Shown here: positions 37,102 to 46,269 of the stretch, in pieces
Position numbering within the stretch: position 1 is the first letter of the stretch
Layout of the letters: each line of letters opens with the position of its first letter
NCBI RefSeq assembly: GCF_021602155.1
Contig: NZ_BQHY01000016.1
Location: forward strand, 1 to 64,000
Direction: 5' to 3'
Source: Pseudomonas parakoreensis
Lineage (GTDB): Bacteria; Pseudomonadota; Gammaproteobacteria; Pseudomonadales; Pseudomonadaceae
Length of the DNA: 64,000 nucleotides
The notes under the pieces: generated by a model
What the model saw: the letters and a program-made list of their open reading frames with translations, nothing else
Database searches by the model: none
Told to the model about the DNA's origin: nothing
Program-made: the position numbers and the translations under genes

Positions 37102-37183
37102 GCCGGTCCATTGCGTACTTCGTCAATCGGTCGGGGCCGCGCGCCCCGGCCCGCCCACTCCACTCACATGAAGGAGACCGGCC

Positions 37184-38770
37184 ATGAGCGCTGTCATCGA
37201 TGACCACGGTCACGCCGACCACGCCCACGGCCCCGCCAAAGGCCTGATGCGCTGGGTGCTGACCACCAACCACAAGGACATCGGCACGCTGTACCTGTGG
37301 TTTGCATTCTGCATGTTCCTGCTCGGCGGCACGTTCGCCATGGTGATCCGCGCCGAGCTGTTCCAGCCCGGGTTGCAGATCGTCGAACCGGCGTTCTTCA
37401 ACCAGATGACCACCATGCACGGCCTGGTGATGGTCTTCGGGGCGGTGATGCCGGCGTTCGTCGGCCTCGCCAACTGGATGATCCCGTTGATGATCGGCGC
37501 GCCGGACATGGCCCTGCCACGGATGAACAACTTCAGTTTCTGGCTGCTGCCGGCGGCGTTCCTGCTGCTGGTCTCGACCCTGTTTACCGCCGGTGGCGGG
37601 CCGAACTTCGGCTGGACGTTCTATGCGCCGCTGTCCACCACCTACGCGCCGGAAAGCGTCACCTACTTCATCTTCGCCATCCACTTGATGGGGATCAGTT
37701 CGATCATGGGCGCGATCAACGTGATCGCCACCATCCTCAACCTGCGCGCCCCCGGCATGACCCTGATGAAAATGCCGTTGTTCGTCTGGACCTGGCTGAT
37801 CACCGCGTTCCTGCTGATCGCGGTGATGCCGGTGCTGGCCGGGTGCGTGACGATGATGCTGATGGACATCCACTTCGGCACCAGTTTCTTCAGTGCCGCC
37901 GGTGGCGGTGATCCGGTGCTGTTCCAGCACGTGTTCTGGTTCTTCGGGCATCCCGAGGTGTACATCATGATCCTGCCGGCCTTCGGTGCCGTCAGCCAGA
38001 TCATCCCGACCTTCTCGCGCAAGCCGCTGTTCGGCTACACCTCGATGGTCTACGCCACGGCGAGCATCGCGTTCCTGTCGTTCATCGTCTGGGCGCACCA
38101 CATGTTCGTGGTCGGCATCCCGCTGGTGGGCGAGCTGTTCTTCATGTACGCGACCATGCTCATCGCCGTCCCCACCGGGGTGAAGGTGTTCAACTGGGCC
38201 AGCACCATGTGGCAAGGCTCGCTGACCTTCGAGACGCCGATGCTGTTCGCCGTGGCGTTCGTGATCCTGTTCTCGATCGGCGGTTTCTCCGGGCTGATGC
38301 TCGCTATCGCTCCGGCGGACTTCCAGTACCAGGACACCTACTTCGTGGTCGCGCACTTCCACTACGTGCTGGTGCCGGGGGCGATCTTCGGCATCTTCGC
38401 CTCGGCCTATTACTGGCTGCCGAAGTGGACCGGGCACATGTACGACGAAACCCTCGGCAAGCTGCATTTCTGGCTGTCATTCGTCGGCATGAACCTGACC
38501 TTCTTCCCGATGCACTTCGTGGGACTGGCGGGAATGCCGCGACGGATTCCGGACTACAACCTGCAGTTCGCCGACTTCAACATGGTCTCCTCGATCGGCG
38601 CGTTCATGTTCGGCGCCACGCAGATCTTCTTCCTGTTCATCGTGATCAAGACCATTCGTGGCGGCGCGCCAGCCCCGGCCAAGCCATGGGATGGCGCCGA
38701 AGGTCTGGAATGGAGCGTGCCGTCACCGGCGCCATATCACACCTTTACCACGCCGCCGGAAGTGAAATGA
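37184..38770 (+). CDS. coxA: Cytochrome c oxidase (aa3) subunit I
   Basis: The 528-residue heme-copper oxidase core has about 12 transmembrane helices and the heme a, a3 and CuB histidine set: TMHGLVMVFG, the HVFWFFGHPEVYIMILPAFG block with the crosslinked His-Tyr, SFIVWAHHMFVVG, and FVVAHFHYVLVPG. It reduces oxygen to water and pumps protons. GAAGGAGA precedes the ATG. All key residues are present. Confidence 0.98.
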   Translation: MSAVIDDHGHADHAHGPAKGLMRWVLTTNHKDIGTLYLWFAFCMFLLGGTFAMVIRAELFQPGLQIVEPAFFNQMTTMHGLVMVFGAVMPAFVGLANWMIPLMIGAPDMALPRMNNFSFWLLPAAFLLLVSTLFTAGGGPNFGWTFYAPLSTTYAPESVTYFIFAIHLMGISSIMGAINVIATILNLRAPGMTLMKMPLFVWTWLITAFLLIAVMPVLAGCVTMMLMDIHFGTSFFSAAGGGDPVLFQHVFWFFGHPEVYIMILPAFGAVSQIIPTFSRKPLFGYTSMVYATASIAFLSFIVWAHHMFVVGIPLVGELFFMYATMLIAVPTGVKVFNWASTMWQGSLTFETPMLFAVAFVILFSIGGFSGLMLAIAPADFQYQDTYFVVAHFHYVLVPGAIFGIFASAYYWLPKWTGHMYDETLGKLHFWLSFVGMNLTFFPMHFVGLAGMPRRIPDYNLQFADFNMVSSIGAFMFGATQIFFLFIVIKTIRGGAPAPAKPWDGAEGLEWSVPSPAPYHTFTTPPEVK

Positions 38771-38792
38771 ACACTTTCTGCCTTGTGGAAAC

Positions 38793-38877
38793 TCCTGTGG
38801 GAGCGGGCTTGCCCGCGATGGCGGCCTGCCTGAAACACCGCGTCGGCTGCATCGCTGGCAAGCCAGCTCCCACAGGG
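38793..38877. repeat. REP pair inside the cox operon (GTGGGAGCGGGCTTGCCCGC family)
   Basis: CCTGTGGGAGCGGGCTTGCC (from 38793) and an inverted arm CTGGCAAGCCAGCTCCCACA (to about 38875) flank some 25 bp. It fills most of the 129-bp gap between coxA and ctaG and could affect expression of the downstream genes. Confidence 0.85.
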
Positions 38878-38899
38878 TTTTCGGCCGAGGGCAAAAATC

Positions 38900-39451
38900 A
38901 TGGCTGACTCGATCTCGATGAAGAAACTGGTCACCCGCCTGCTCGGCGTGGTGGTGGCGATGTTTGTCTTCGGCTTTGCCCTGGTGCCGATCTACGACGT
39001 GATGTGCAAGGCCTTCGGCATCAATGGCAAAACTGCCGGGCAGTACGAGGGCGAGCAGGTGGTGGACAGTTCGCGGCAAGTGCGCGTGCAGTTTCTGTCG
39101 ACCAACAACATCGACATGCCGTGGGAGTTCTACCCCAAACACGATGAGTTGACCGCCAACCCCGGCGCGGTCAACGAGATGATTTTCGTCGCGCGCAATC
39201 CCACCGATAAACCGATGAGTGCGCAAGCCGTGCCGAGCATCGCGCCAAGCAATGCGGCAGCGTATTTCCACAAGACCGAATGCTTTTGCTTTACCCAGCA
39301 GGTGCTGCAGCCCGGTCAGCAGATCGAGATGCCGGTGCGTTTCATCGTTGACCGCGACATGCCCAAGGACGTGAAGCACCTGACGCTGTCCTACACGCTG
39401 TTCGATATCACCGCCCGACATCCTCCGGTGGCTGCAAACACTGGCGGTTAA
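38900..39451 (+). CDS. ctaG: Cytochrome c oxidase assembly protein CtaG/Cox11
   Basis: The 183-residue CtaG (Cox11) protein inserts copper into the CuB site of subunit I. It has one N-terminal transmembrane helix (LLGVVVAMFVFGFALVPIYDV) and the conserved copper motif KTECFCFTQQ, plus a downstream immunoglobulin-like beta domain. It is the third gene of the cox operon, 129 bp after coxA because a REP pair separates them. Confidence 0.95.
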   Translation: MADSISMKKLVTRLLGVVVAMFVFGFALVPIYDVMCKAFGINGKTAGQYEGEQVVDSSRQVRVQFLSTNNIDMPWEFYPKHDELTANPGAVNEMIFVARNPTDKPMSAQAVPSIAPSNAAAYFHKTECFCFTQQVLQPGQQIEMPVRFIVDRDMPKDVKHLTLSYTLFDITARHPPVAANTGG

Positions 39452-39476
39452 GCGTGCCCGATAAGGAGAACAATAA

Positions 39477-40364
39477 ATGGCAACTCATGAGCACTATTAC
39501 GTTCCGGCCCAGAGCAAATGGCCGATCGTCGCCACGGTGGGGATGTTCGTCACCGTGTACGGCCTGGCGACCTGGTTCAACGATCTGAAGGCCGCGCGCC
39601 CTGAATCCCACGGGCCACTGATCTTTTTCGTCGGCGGACTGTTGCTGGCGTACATGCTGTTCGGCTGGTTCGGCGCGGTGATCAAGGAAAGTCGCGCCGG
39701 GCTGTACAGCCCGCAGCTCGATCGCTCGTTCCGCTGGGGCATGAGTTGGTTCATCTTTTCCGAGGTGATGTTCTTCATCGCCTTCTTCGGTGCGCTGTTC
39801 TACGTGCGGCATATTTCCGGCCCGGCGCTGGGGGGCGAAGGGCCGAAAGGCATCGCCCACATGCTCTGGCCGAACTTCCAGTTCACCTGGCCGCTACTGC
39901 ACACGCCTGACCCGAAACTGTTCCCGCCGCCCAAAGAAGTCATCAGCCCGTGGGGCCTGCCGCTGATCAACACGATTCTGCTGGTCAGCTCCAGTGTGAC
40001 CATCACCATCGCCCACCATGCCTTGAAGAAGGGCCATCGCGGCGCGCTGAAAGTCTGGCTGGCGATCACTGTGCTGCTGGGCTGCGGCTTCCTTGCCTTG
40101 CAGGCCGAGGAATACATGCACGCCTACCACGAACTGGGCCTGACCCTGGGTTCGGGCATCTACGGCGCGACGTTTTTCATGCTCACCGGTTTCCACGGTG
40201 CCCACGTGACCATCGGCACGATCATTCTGTTCGTAATGCTGATGCGCATCATGAAGGGCCATTTCGATGCCGAGCATCAGTTCGGCTTCGAAGCGGCGAG
40301 CTGGTACTGGCACTTCGTCGATGTGGTGTGGATCGGCTTGTTCATCTTCGTTTATGTGCTTTGA
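39477..40364 (+). CDS. coxC: Cytochrome c oxidase (aa3) subunit III
   Basis: The 295-residue subunit III has seven predicted transmembrane helices, with WGMSWFIFSEVMFFIAFFGA in the first half and SWYWHFVDVVWIGLFIFVYVL at the C-terminus. It stabilises subunit I and helps proton uptake. AAGGAGA precedes the ATG. The length is normal for proteobacterial CoxC. Confidence 0.97.
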   Translation: MATHEHYYVPAQSKWPIVATVGMFVTVYGLATWFNDLKAARPESHGPLIFFVGGLLLAYMLFGWFGAVIKESRAGLYSPQLDRSFRWGMSWFIFSEVMFFIAFFGALFYVRHISGPALGGEGPKGIAHMLWPNFQFTWPLLHTPDPKLFPPPKEVISPWGLPLINTILLVSSSVTITIAHHALKKGHRGALKVWLAITVLLGCGFLALQAEEYMHAYHELGLTLGSGIYGATFFMLTGFHGAHVTIGTIILFVMLMRIMKGHFDAEHQFGFEAASWYWHFVDVVWIGLFIFVYVL

Positions 40365-40371
40365 GCACTGA

Positions 40372-40575
40372 TCACCAAGGCGCGTGCGACACCAGTTGGC
40401 CGCTGTAGAAGCCCCAGGCAATCAAGCCGACGGTAGCAGCGGCCAGGGCCACCCGAACACTCAAGGCGATCACCAGACGATTGGAGCTGCTGTCGTCCTT
40501 GACCAGGAAAAACAGGCCGCTGAACAGGCTGATCACCGTGGCAATCAGCAGCACGACAATGGCTGCTTTGAGCAT
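40372..40575 (-). CDS. Twin-transmembrane protein (DUF2909)
   Basis: The 67-residue protein has two hydrophobic helices: LKAAIVVLLIATVISLFSGL and VRVALAAATVGLIAWGFYSG, separated by VKDDSSSNR. DUF2909 proteins are found beside cox clusters in many pseudomonads, but here on the opposite strand, between coxC and the SURF1 gene. A role in oxidase assembly is possible from position only. Confidence 0.85.
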   Translation of the reverse strand: MLKAAIVVLLIATVISLFSGLFFLVKDDSSSNRLVIALSVRVALAAATVGLIAWGFYSGQLVSHAPW

Positions 40576-40646
40576 GGGAAGAACTCCGGGGGACAGGCGA
40601 TGCAGTTGAGTATAGCGATCGCGACGACTGCCTTTATGGCGCGGCC

Positions 40647-41387
40647 ATGAAGCGCTTCCGCCCGGGCGTGATACCGACCGTGGTGGTGGCGCTGTTGCTG
40701 CCGTTGCTGGTGTCGCTGGGCTTCTGGCAACTAGGACGGGGCGCGGAGAAAACCGCCCTGCTCGCCAGTTATGCCGAGCGGCGCGCAGCCGAGCCGATGG
40801 CCAGCAGCGAATTACTGCACAGCGCCGACCCGGCCTTTCGCCGCGTTCATCTATATGGTCAGTTCGATAGCGCTCACAGCCTGTTGCTGGACAACCGTCA
40901 GCGTAACGGCAAGGTTGGCATCGAGTTGCTGCAACCGTTTCAGGATCGGGCCAGCGGCCTGTGGCTGCTGGTCAATCGCGGCTGGCTGTCGTGGCCGGAC
41001 CGTCGGGTAACGCCGCAATTCTCCACCCCCGTCGATGCCGTGAGTCTGGACGCCTGGGTGTACGTCGCCCCCGGCGCGACCTTCCAGTTGCACGCCGACC
41101 CGGCCAGCAGCACCTGGCCGCAAACCGTCACCGCCGTGGAGCCGGCCAAACTGTGGCAAACCCTCGATCGCGAGGGCTTCGCCTATGAATTGCGCGCCGA
41201 ACCCGGTCCCGCCAGTTATGAGGCCGACTGGCCGGTCGTGGCCATGGGTCCGGAAAAACACCTCGGTTACGCCGTGCAGTGGTTCGCCATGGCCACCGCC
41301 CTGCTCGGTCTCTACCTCTACCTTGGATTGCACAACGCAAAGGAGAATCACCATGGGAACGGCCATGAATCCACCCAGCATGTCTGA
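40647..41387 (+). CDS. SURF1-family cytochrome oxidase assembly protein
   Basis: The 246-residue SURF1 (Shy1) protein has the expected two transmembrane helices at each end: VIPTVVVALLLPLLVSLGFWQL and YAVQWFAMATALLGLYLYLG, with a periplasmic domain between (LLLDNRQRNGKVGIELLQPF, LLVNRGWL). It helps heme a insertion in the aa3 oxidase. It overlaps the next gene by 35 bp. Confidence 0.94.
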   Translation: MKRFRPGVIPTVVVALLLPLLVSLGFWQLGRGAEKTALLASYAERRAAEPMASSELLHSADPAFRRVHLYGQFDSAHSLLLDNRQRNGKVGIELLQPFQDRASGLWLLVNRGWLSWPDRRVTPQFSTPVDAVSLDAWVYVAPGATFQLHADPASSTWPQTVTAVEPAKLWQTLDREGFAYELRAEPGPASYEADWPVVAMGPEKHLGYAVQWFAMATALLGLYLYLGLHNAKENHHGNGHESTQHV

Positions 41388-41946
41388 GGCGAAAACCCCG
41401 GCCACCCGCCGCCGTGGACGGATCCAGCTGTTGCTGATTGTGCTCGGCGTAGTGGGCCCGATGATCCTTGCCACCGGCATGTACAAATTGCAGTTCTGGG
41501 TGCCGGAAGGTCGCAGCTATCACGGCGAACTGATCGGCAATGGCCAGACCCGCGCCGACCTCGGCGTGCAGGCCGATGAGCAGCGCTGGCAGATGCTGGT
41601 GACCGCGCCGAAAGATTGCGCAGTGGACTGTCAGCAACTGGTGTACCTCGCCCGGCAGATTCAGATCGGTCTCGGTCGCGATGCCGGACGCGCCAGCCAT
41701 GCCCTCGCCACTGCCCAACCGTTGAGCAGCGACTACGAAGCAAAACTGAGCCGCGAATACCCGCAACTGCAACGCTACCCGCTGGACACCGCAGCGTTGA
41801 GCAAAGCCACTGGCGACAAGGCCGTGCCGCAGCTGTGGATCATCGACCCGCACGGCAACCTCGTACTGCGCTACGACCCGAGCGTGAAGGGCAAGGATCT
41901 GCTCAACGACCTGCGCCACCTGCTGAAACTGTCGAACATCGGATAA
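41353..41946 (+). CDS. Sco-like membrane-anchored protein of the cox cluster
   Basis: The 197-residue protein has one N-terminal transmembrane helix (LLLIVLGVVGPMILATGMY) and a periplasmic domain. The stretch TAPKDCAVDCQQLVYLARQI has a CxxxC pair (C89, C93) aligned to CPDIC of the Sco protein encoded 2 kb downstream, and LWIIDPHGNLVLRYDPS aligns to its C-terminal part. The third Sco copper ligand, the histidine of VDHSGN, has no counterpart. I infer a degenerate thioredoxin-fold, thiol-active partner. The ATG at 41353 follows AGGAGA. Confidence 0.8.
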   Translation: MGTAMNPPSMSEAKTPATRRRGRIQLLLIVLGVVGPMILATGMYKLQFWVPEGRSYHGELIGNGQTRADLGVQADEQRWQMLVTAPKDCAVDCQQLVYLARQIQIGLGRDAGRASHALATAQPLSSDYEAKLSREYPQLQRYPLDTAALSKATGDKAVPQLWIIDPHGNLVLRYDPSVKGKDLLNDLRHLLKLSNIG

Positions 41947-41956
41947 GGGCATCGTC

Positions 41957-43036
41957 ATGGCCAAACCTGGATTTCGCCTCGCGCTGTTTGCCACCCTGCT
42001 GGCACTGATCGTCGTGCTGCTCGGCGCCTACACCCGCCTGACCCACGCCGGCCTGGGCTGTCCGGACTGGCCGGGCTGCTACGGCTTTATCAGCGTGCCG
42101 AAAAGCGAAGCCCAACTGGCCCATGCCGAACTGCATTACCCCGACTCGCCAGTGGTGGCGCACAAGGGCTGGAACGAGATGATCCACCGCTACTTCGCCG
42201 GCACCCTCGGCCTGCTGATTTCGGTATTGGCCGGGCGCGCCTGGGTCAATCGCAGCCATCCGGGACAGCCGCTGAAGCTGCCGCTGTTTCTGCTGGCGGT
42301 GGTGTTCGCGCAAGCGGCATTCGGCATGTGGACGGTGACGCTCAAGCTCTGGCCGCAAGTGGTCACCGGGCACTTGCTCGGCGGTTTTGCGACCTTGAGT
42401 CTGCTGTTCCTGCTGACGTTGAGGCTGTCCGGCGTACTGCCGGCGCTGACCGTGCCCAAGCGCTTGCAGTATTGGGCGACGGCGGGGCTGTTGCTGGTGA
42501 TCGGCCAGATTGCCCTCGGCGGCTGGGTCAGCTCCAACTACGCGGCAGTGGCCTGCATCGATTTCCCGACCTGCCACGGCCAATGGCTGCCGCCGGCGGA
42601 CTTTGCCAACGGCTTTCACTTGACCCAGCACATCGGCCCGAACTACCTCGGCGGGCAACTCGACAGCGATGCGCGCACGGCGATTCACCTGACTCACCGT
42701 ATCGGTGCACTGCTGGTGACATTGGTGCTGCTCGGTCTGGCCTGGCAACTGAGAGCCGTCGGCATGACCCGGCTCGCCGGGCTGGTGCTGATCGCCCTCG
42801 GCGCACAGATCACCCTTGGCATCAGCAACGTGCTGTTCCATCTGCCACTGCCGGTGGCCGTGGCGCACAACGCCGGTGGCGCCGCGCTGCTGCTGACCAT
42901 GGTGCTGGTCAATTACCACGCGCGCACCAGTCTGGTTCGGGTCAAACAGCCGATGATGGCGCGCTGGCGTCTGAGCCCGCGTAAACATTCGGCTGCGCCC
43001 ATCACGATAAAAGGAGAAACGCCATGGCGCTTCTGA
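41957..43036 (+). CDS. ctaA: Heme A synthase (COX15/CtaA)
   Basis: The 359-residue membrane protein with about eight helices converts heme O to heme A. Visible signatures include [20 protein letters not shown] near residue 26, an EMIHRYFAG histidine motif, and [16 protein letters not shown] plus [14 protein letters not shown] in the second half, with a cysteine pair region around [12 protein letters not shown]. It overlaps the heme O synthase gene by 13 bp. Confidence 0.96.
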   Translation: MAKPGFRLALFATLLALIVVLLGAYTRLTHAGLGCPDWPGCYGFISVPKSEAQLAHAELHYPDSPVVAHKGWNEMIHRYFAGTLGLLISVLAGRAWVNRSHPGQPLKLPLFLLAVVFAQAAFGMWTVTLKLWPQVVTGHLLGGFATLSLLFLLTLRLSGVLPALTVPKRLQYWATAGLLLVIGQIALGGWVSSNYAAVACIDFPTCHGQWLPPADFANGFHLTQHIGPNYLGGQLDSDARTAIHLTHRIGALLVTLVLLGLAWQLRAVGMTRLAGLVLIALGAQITLGISNVLFHLPLPVAVAHNAGGAALLLTMVLVNYHARTSLVRVKQPMMARWRLSPRKHSAAPITIKGETPWRF

Positions 43037-43923
43037 TCGGCGAACGTCCCGCGCAAGCGCTGTGGCGTGACTATCTGGAGCTGACCAAGCCAAAAGTGGT
43101 GGTGCTGATGCTGATCACCTCGCTGGTCGGCATGTTCCTCGCGACCCGCGCCGGGGTGCCATGGACGGTGCTGGTGTTCGGCAACCTGGGGATCGCGCTG
43201 TGTGCCGGCGGAGCAGCAGCGGTCAACCATGTGGTGGACCGGCGCATCGACGCGGTGATGGCGCGCACGCACAAACGACCGTTGGCCGAGGGCCGGGTTT
43301 CACCGGCGGCGGCGCTGACCTTTGCGCTGGTGCTGGCGCTGCTCGGGCAGGCGATGCTGCTGACGTTCACCAATCCGCTGACGGCATGGCTGACACTGGC
43401 TTCGCTGCTGGGTTACGCGGTGATCTACACCGGTTTTCTCAAACGCGCGACGCCTCAGAACATCGTCATCGGCGGCCTCGCCGGCGCCGCCCCACCGCTG
43501 CTCGGCTGGACTGCCGCTACCGGCCATGTCAGCGCCGAACCGTTGCTGCTGGTGCTGATCATCTTCGCCTGGACGCCGCCGCACTTCTGGGCGCTGGCGA
43601 TTCATCGCAAGGAGGAATACGCCAAGGCCGACATCCCAATGCTGCCGGTGACCCACGGCGAGCACTACACCAAGGTGCATATTCTGCTGTACACCTTCGC
43701 CCTGCTCGCGGTGAGCCTGCTGCCGTACGTGATTCACATGAGCGGCGTGCTCTACCTGATCTGCGCCCTCGCCCTCGGCGCAAGGTTTCTGCAATGGGCC
43801 GTGGTGCTGTACCGTGGCACTCGGCCGCACGCGGCGATCAACACCTTCAAGTACTCTATTTATTACTTGTTCCTGTTGTTCATCGCCCTGCTCGTAGACC
43901 ACTACTTACTGTTGAACCTATGA
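43024..43923 (+). CDS. cyoE: Heme O synthase (protoheme IX farnesyltransferase)
   Basis: The 299-residue UbiA-family enzyme adds a farnesyl chain to heme B. The aspartate-rich motif [20 protein letters not shown] and the second motif region around [14 protein letters not shown] are intact, with about eight or nine helices. It supplies heme O to the adjacent heme A synthase. The stop overlaps the start of the Sco gene (ATGA). Confidence 0.96.
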   Translation: MALLIGERPAQALWRDYLELTKPKVVVLMLITSLVGMFLATRAGVPWTVLVFGNLGIALCAGGAAAVNHVVDRRIDAVMARTHKRPLAEGRVSPAAALTFALVLALLGQAMLLTFTNPLTAWLTLASLLGYAVIYTGFLKRATPQNIVIGGLAGAAPPLLGWTAATGHVSAEPLLLVLIIFAWTPPHFWALAIHRKEEYAKADIPMLPVTHGEHYTKVHILLYTFALLAVSLLPYVIHMSGVLYLICALALGARFLQWAVVLYRGTRPHAAINTFKYSIYYLFLLFIALLVDHYLLLNL

Positions 43924-44555
43924 CTCGAACCCAGAAAACCGTCTTCATCCTCGTCGCCGTGATCGCGCTGATCCTGGGACTGACCGTCAACAAAGTGCTG
44001 AGCGGCAAGGGCCAGGGCGACCCCACCGCACTGATCGACGCCGGCATCATCCTGCTGCCGCAGAGCCGCACCCTGCCGGGCGTGACCATGACCAATCAGG
44101 ACGGCCAACCGGTCGCCATCGACGAGTTGAAAGGCAAATGGAGCCTGCTGTTCTTCGGCTACACCTTCTGCCCCGACATCTGCCCGACCACCCTCGCGCA
44201 GCTGCGCCAGATCAAGAGCGAATTGCCCAAGGATGCTGTGGATAAATTGCAGATCGTGCTGGTCAGCGTCGACCCGAACCGCGACAACCCGCAGCAGCTG
44301 AAGCAGTACCTGGGCTACTTCGATCCGCAGTTCGTGGGACTGACGCCGAAGTCGATCGAAGAGCTGCAGAAAGTCGCGAATGCGGTGAGTATTCCGTTCA
44401 TTCCGGCCGACACCAGCAAGCCGAATTACACGGTGGATCACAGCGGCAATCTCGCGGTGATCGGCCCGGACGGCACGCAACGCGGGTTCATCCGGGCGCC
44501 GCTGAACAACGCCAAACTGGTGGCGCAGCTGCCAGTAATGCTCAACCGCAAATAA
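43920..44555 (+). CDS. SCO1/SenC-family copper chaperone
   Basis: The 211-residue protein has an N-terminal transmembrane anchor ([20 protein letters not shown]) and a thioredoxin fold with copper ligands C84 and C88 ([12 protein letters not shown]) and H174 (VDHSGN). It delivers copper to CuA of subunit II. It is the last gene of the cox cluster and its start overlaps cyoE by four bases. Confidence 0.95.
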   Translation: MTRTQKTVFILVAVIALILGLTVNKVLSGKGQGDPTALIDAGIILLPQSRTLPGVTMTNQDGQPVAIDELKGKWSLLFFGYTFCPDICPTTLAQLRQIKSELPKDAVDKLQIVLVSVDPNRDNPQQLKQYLGYFDPQFVGLTPKSIEELQKVANAVSIPFIPADTSKPNYTVDHSGNLAVIGPDGTQRGFIRAPLNNAKLVAQLPVMLNRK

Positions 44556-44584
44556 TGCAGTACCTGCAGGGGTAAACATTTCTC

Positions 44585-44676
44585 TGTAGGAGCTGCCGAA
44601 GGCTGCGATCTTTTGCTCTGATCTTCAACAGCAAGATCAAAAGATCGCAGCCTCGTTCCACTCGACAGCTCCTACA
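44585..44676. repeat. REP pair, TAGGAGCTGCCG family, copy 3
   Basis: TGTAGGAGCTGCCGAAGGCT...GATCTTTTG is matched by an inverted AGATCGCAGCCTCGTTCC...GACAGCTCCTACA. It lies between the convergent sco and metQ genes, beside a bidirectional terminator. Confidence 0.9.
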
Positions 44677-44692
44677 GGGGAATTTGCCCCAT

Positions 44693-44723
44693 AAAAAAGG
44701 CGATCCCGAGGGATCGCCTTTTT
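44693..44723. terminator. Bidirectional terminator between sco and metQ
   Basis: AAAAAAGGCGATCCC and GGATCGCCTTTTT pair around GAG. A-run and T-run on both sides allow it to end both converging operons. Confidence 0.92.
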
Positions 44724-44745
44724 ATTGCGCCTGTCCCGTCCTGTA

Positions 44746-45516
44746 TCAGAACGCCGGCAATACCGCGCCTTTGTACTTCTCGGTGATGAATTTCTTCACT
44801 TCCGGGCTGTGCAGCGCAGCGGCCAGTTTCTGCATCGCGTCGCTGTCCTTGTTGTCCGCACGGGACACCAGGATGTTCACGTACGGCGAGTCGTTGCCTT
44901 CGATCACCAGCGCGTCCTTGGACGGATCGAGCTTGGCTTCCAGCGCGTAGTTGGTGTTGATCAGCGCCAGATCGACCTGGGTCAGCACGCGCGGGATGGT
45001 CGCGGCTTCCAGTTCACGGATTTTCACGTCTTTCGAGTTCTGCGCGATGTCTTTCGGGGTCGACAGAATGTTGGTCGGATCTTTCAGGGTGATCAGGCCA
45101 GCCTTGGCCAGCAGCAACAGCGCACGGCCGCCGTTGGTGGCGTCGTTCGGAATCACCACGTTGGCGCCGCTTGGCAGGTCCTTCAGATCCTTGATCTTGT
45201 TCGAGTACGCGCCCAGCGGCTCCAGGTGCACGCCGGTCACCGCCACCAGGCTGGTGCCCTTGGCCTTGTTGAACTCATCGAGGTACGGCTGGTGCTGGAA
45301 GAAGTTGGCGTCCAGGCGCTTTTCGGCCACCTGTACGTTCGGCTGAATGTAGTCGGTGAAGACCTTGACCTTCAGATCCACGCCTTCCTTGGCCAGGGCC
45401 GGCTTCACGAACTCGAGGATTTCCGCGTGCGGCACCGGGGTGGCGGCAACGGTCAGGGTTTCAGCGTGGGCCGAAAAAGCGGCTACGGCAGCGAAAGCAG
45501 CGATCAGTTTTTTCAT
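44746..45516 (-). CDS. metQ: Methionine ABC transporter substrate-binding protein
   Basis: The 256-residue NlpA/MetQ-family protein binds methionine in the periplasm. It begins MKKLIAAFAAVAAFSAHAET with an AHA cleavage site and no lipobox cysteine, so it appears to be a soluble periplasmic protein rather than a lipoprotein. Family motifs include VIPNDATNGGRALLLLAKAG and INTNYALEA. It follows metI by 78 bp. Confidence 0.93.
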   Translation of the reverse strand: MKKLIAAFAAVAAFSAHAETLTVAATPVPHAEILEFVKPALAKEGVDLKVKVFTDYIQPNVQVAEKRLDANFFQHQPYLDEFNKAKGTSLVAVTGVHLEPLGAYSNKIKDLKDLPSGANVVIPNDATNGGRALLLLAKAGLITLKDPTNILSTPKDIAQNSKDVKIRELEAATIPRVLTQVDLALINTNYALEAKLDPSKDALVIEGNDSPYVNILVSRADNKDSDAMQKLAAALHSPEVKKFITEKYKGAVLPAF

Positions 45517-45594
45517 TCAGCTAACTCCTTTTCAAAGCGCCCGTGTGGCGCCTGCCAGCGAATGGCCGGCTCATCTCTTGATTACAAAAACCGG

Positions 45595-46269
45595 TTATTT
45601 GCGCGAGAAATGCACGACCAGACGGTCGCCCACCATTTGCAGCACTTGTACCAGAATCAGCAGCAACACCACGGTGACGATCATCACGTCAGTCTGGAAA
45701 CGCTGGTAGCCGAAACGGATCGCCAGGTCACCCAGACCACCGGCGCCGACCACACCGGCCATCGCCGTGTAGGACACCAGAGTAATCGCAGTCACCGTAA
45801 TCGCGGCGAAGATGCCTGGACGGGCCTCAGGCAGCAAGGCGTTCATGATGATCTGCCGGGTGGTCGCACCCATCGATTGAGTGGCTTCGATGATGCCGCG
45901 ATCGACTTCACGCAGCGCGGTTTCCACCAGACGCGCGAAGAACGGGGTCGCACCCACCACCAGCGGCGGAATCGCACCGGCCACGCCCAGCGAAGTGCCG
46001 GTGATCAGCACGGTGAACGGAATCATCACGATCAGCAGAATGATGAACGGCAGCGAACGCAGGATGTTCACCGCCAACGACATGAAGGCGTAGAAGCCAC
46101 GGTTTTCCAGCAACTGCCGCGGGCTGCAGAGGAACAGCAGCACGCCCAGCGGCAGGCCGAGCAATACGGTGAACAGCAGCGAACCACCGAGCATCAGCAG
46201 GGTGTCGCCCGTGGCCAGCCAGATTTCCAGCCAATCGATGTTTTCGAAAAAAGCCTTGAGCATTTCCAT
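45595..46269 (-). CDS. metI: Methionine ABC transporter permease
   Basis: The 224-residue permease has five predicted helices and the EAA loop (ALREVDRGIIEATQSMGATT). It forms the membrane channel with MetN. The start codon shares one base with the metN stop, so they are coupled; a second ATG two codons in is possible. Confidence 0.95.
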   Translation of the reverse strand: MEMLKAFFENIDWLEIWLATGDTLLMLGGSLLFTVLLGLPLGVLLFLCSPRQLLENRGFYAFMSLAVNILRSLPFIILLIVMIPFTVLITGTSLGVAGAIPPLVVGATPFFARLVETALREVDRGIIEATQSMGATTRQIIMNALLPEARPGIFAAITVTAITLVSYTAMAGVVGAGGLGDLAIRFGYQRFQTDVMIVTVVLLLILVQVLQMVGDRLVVHFSRK

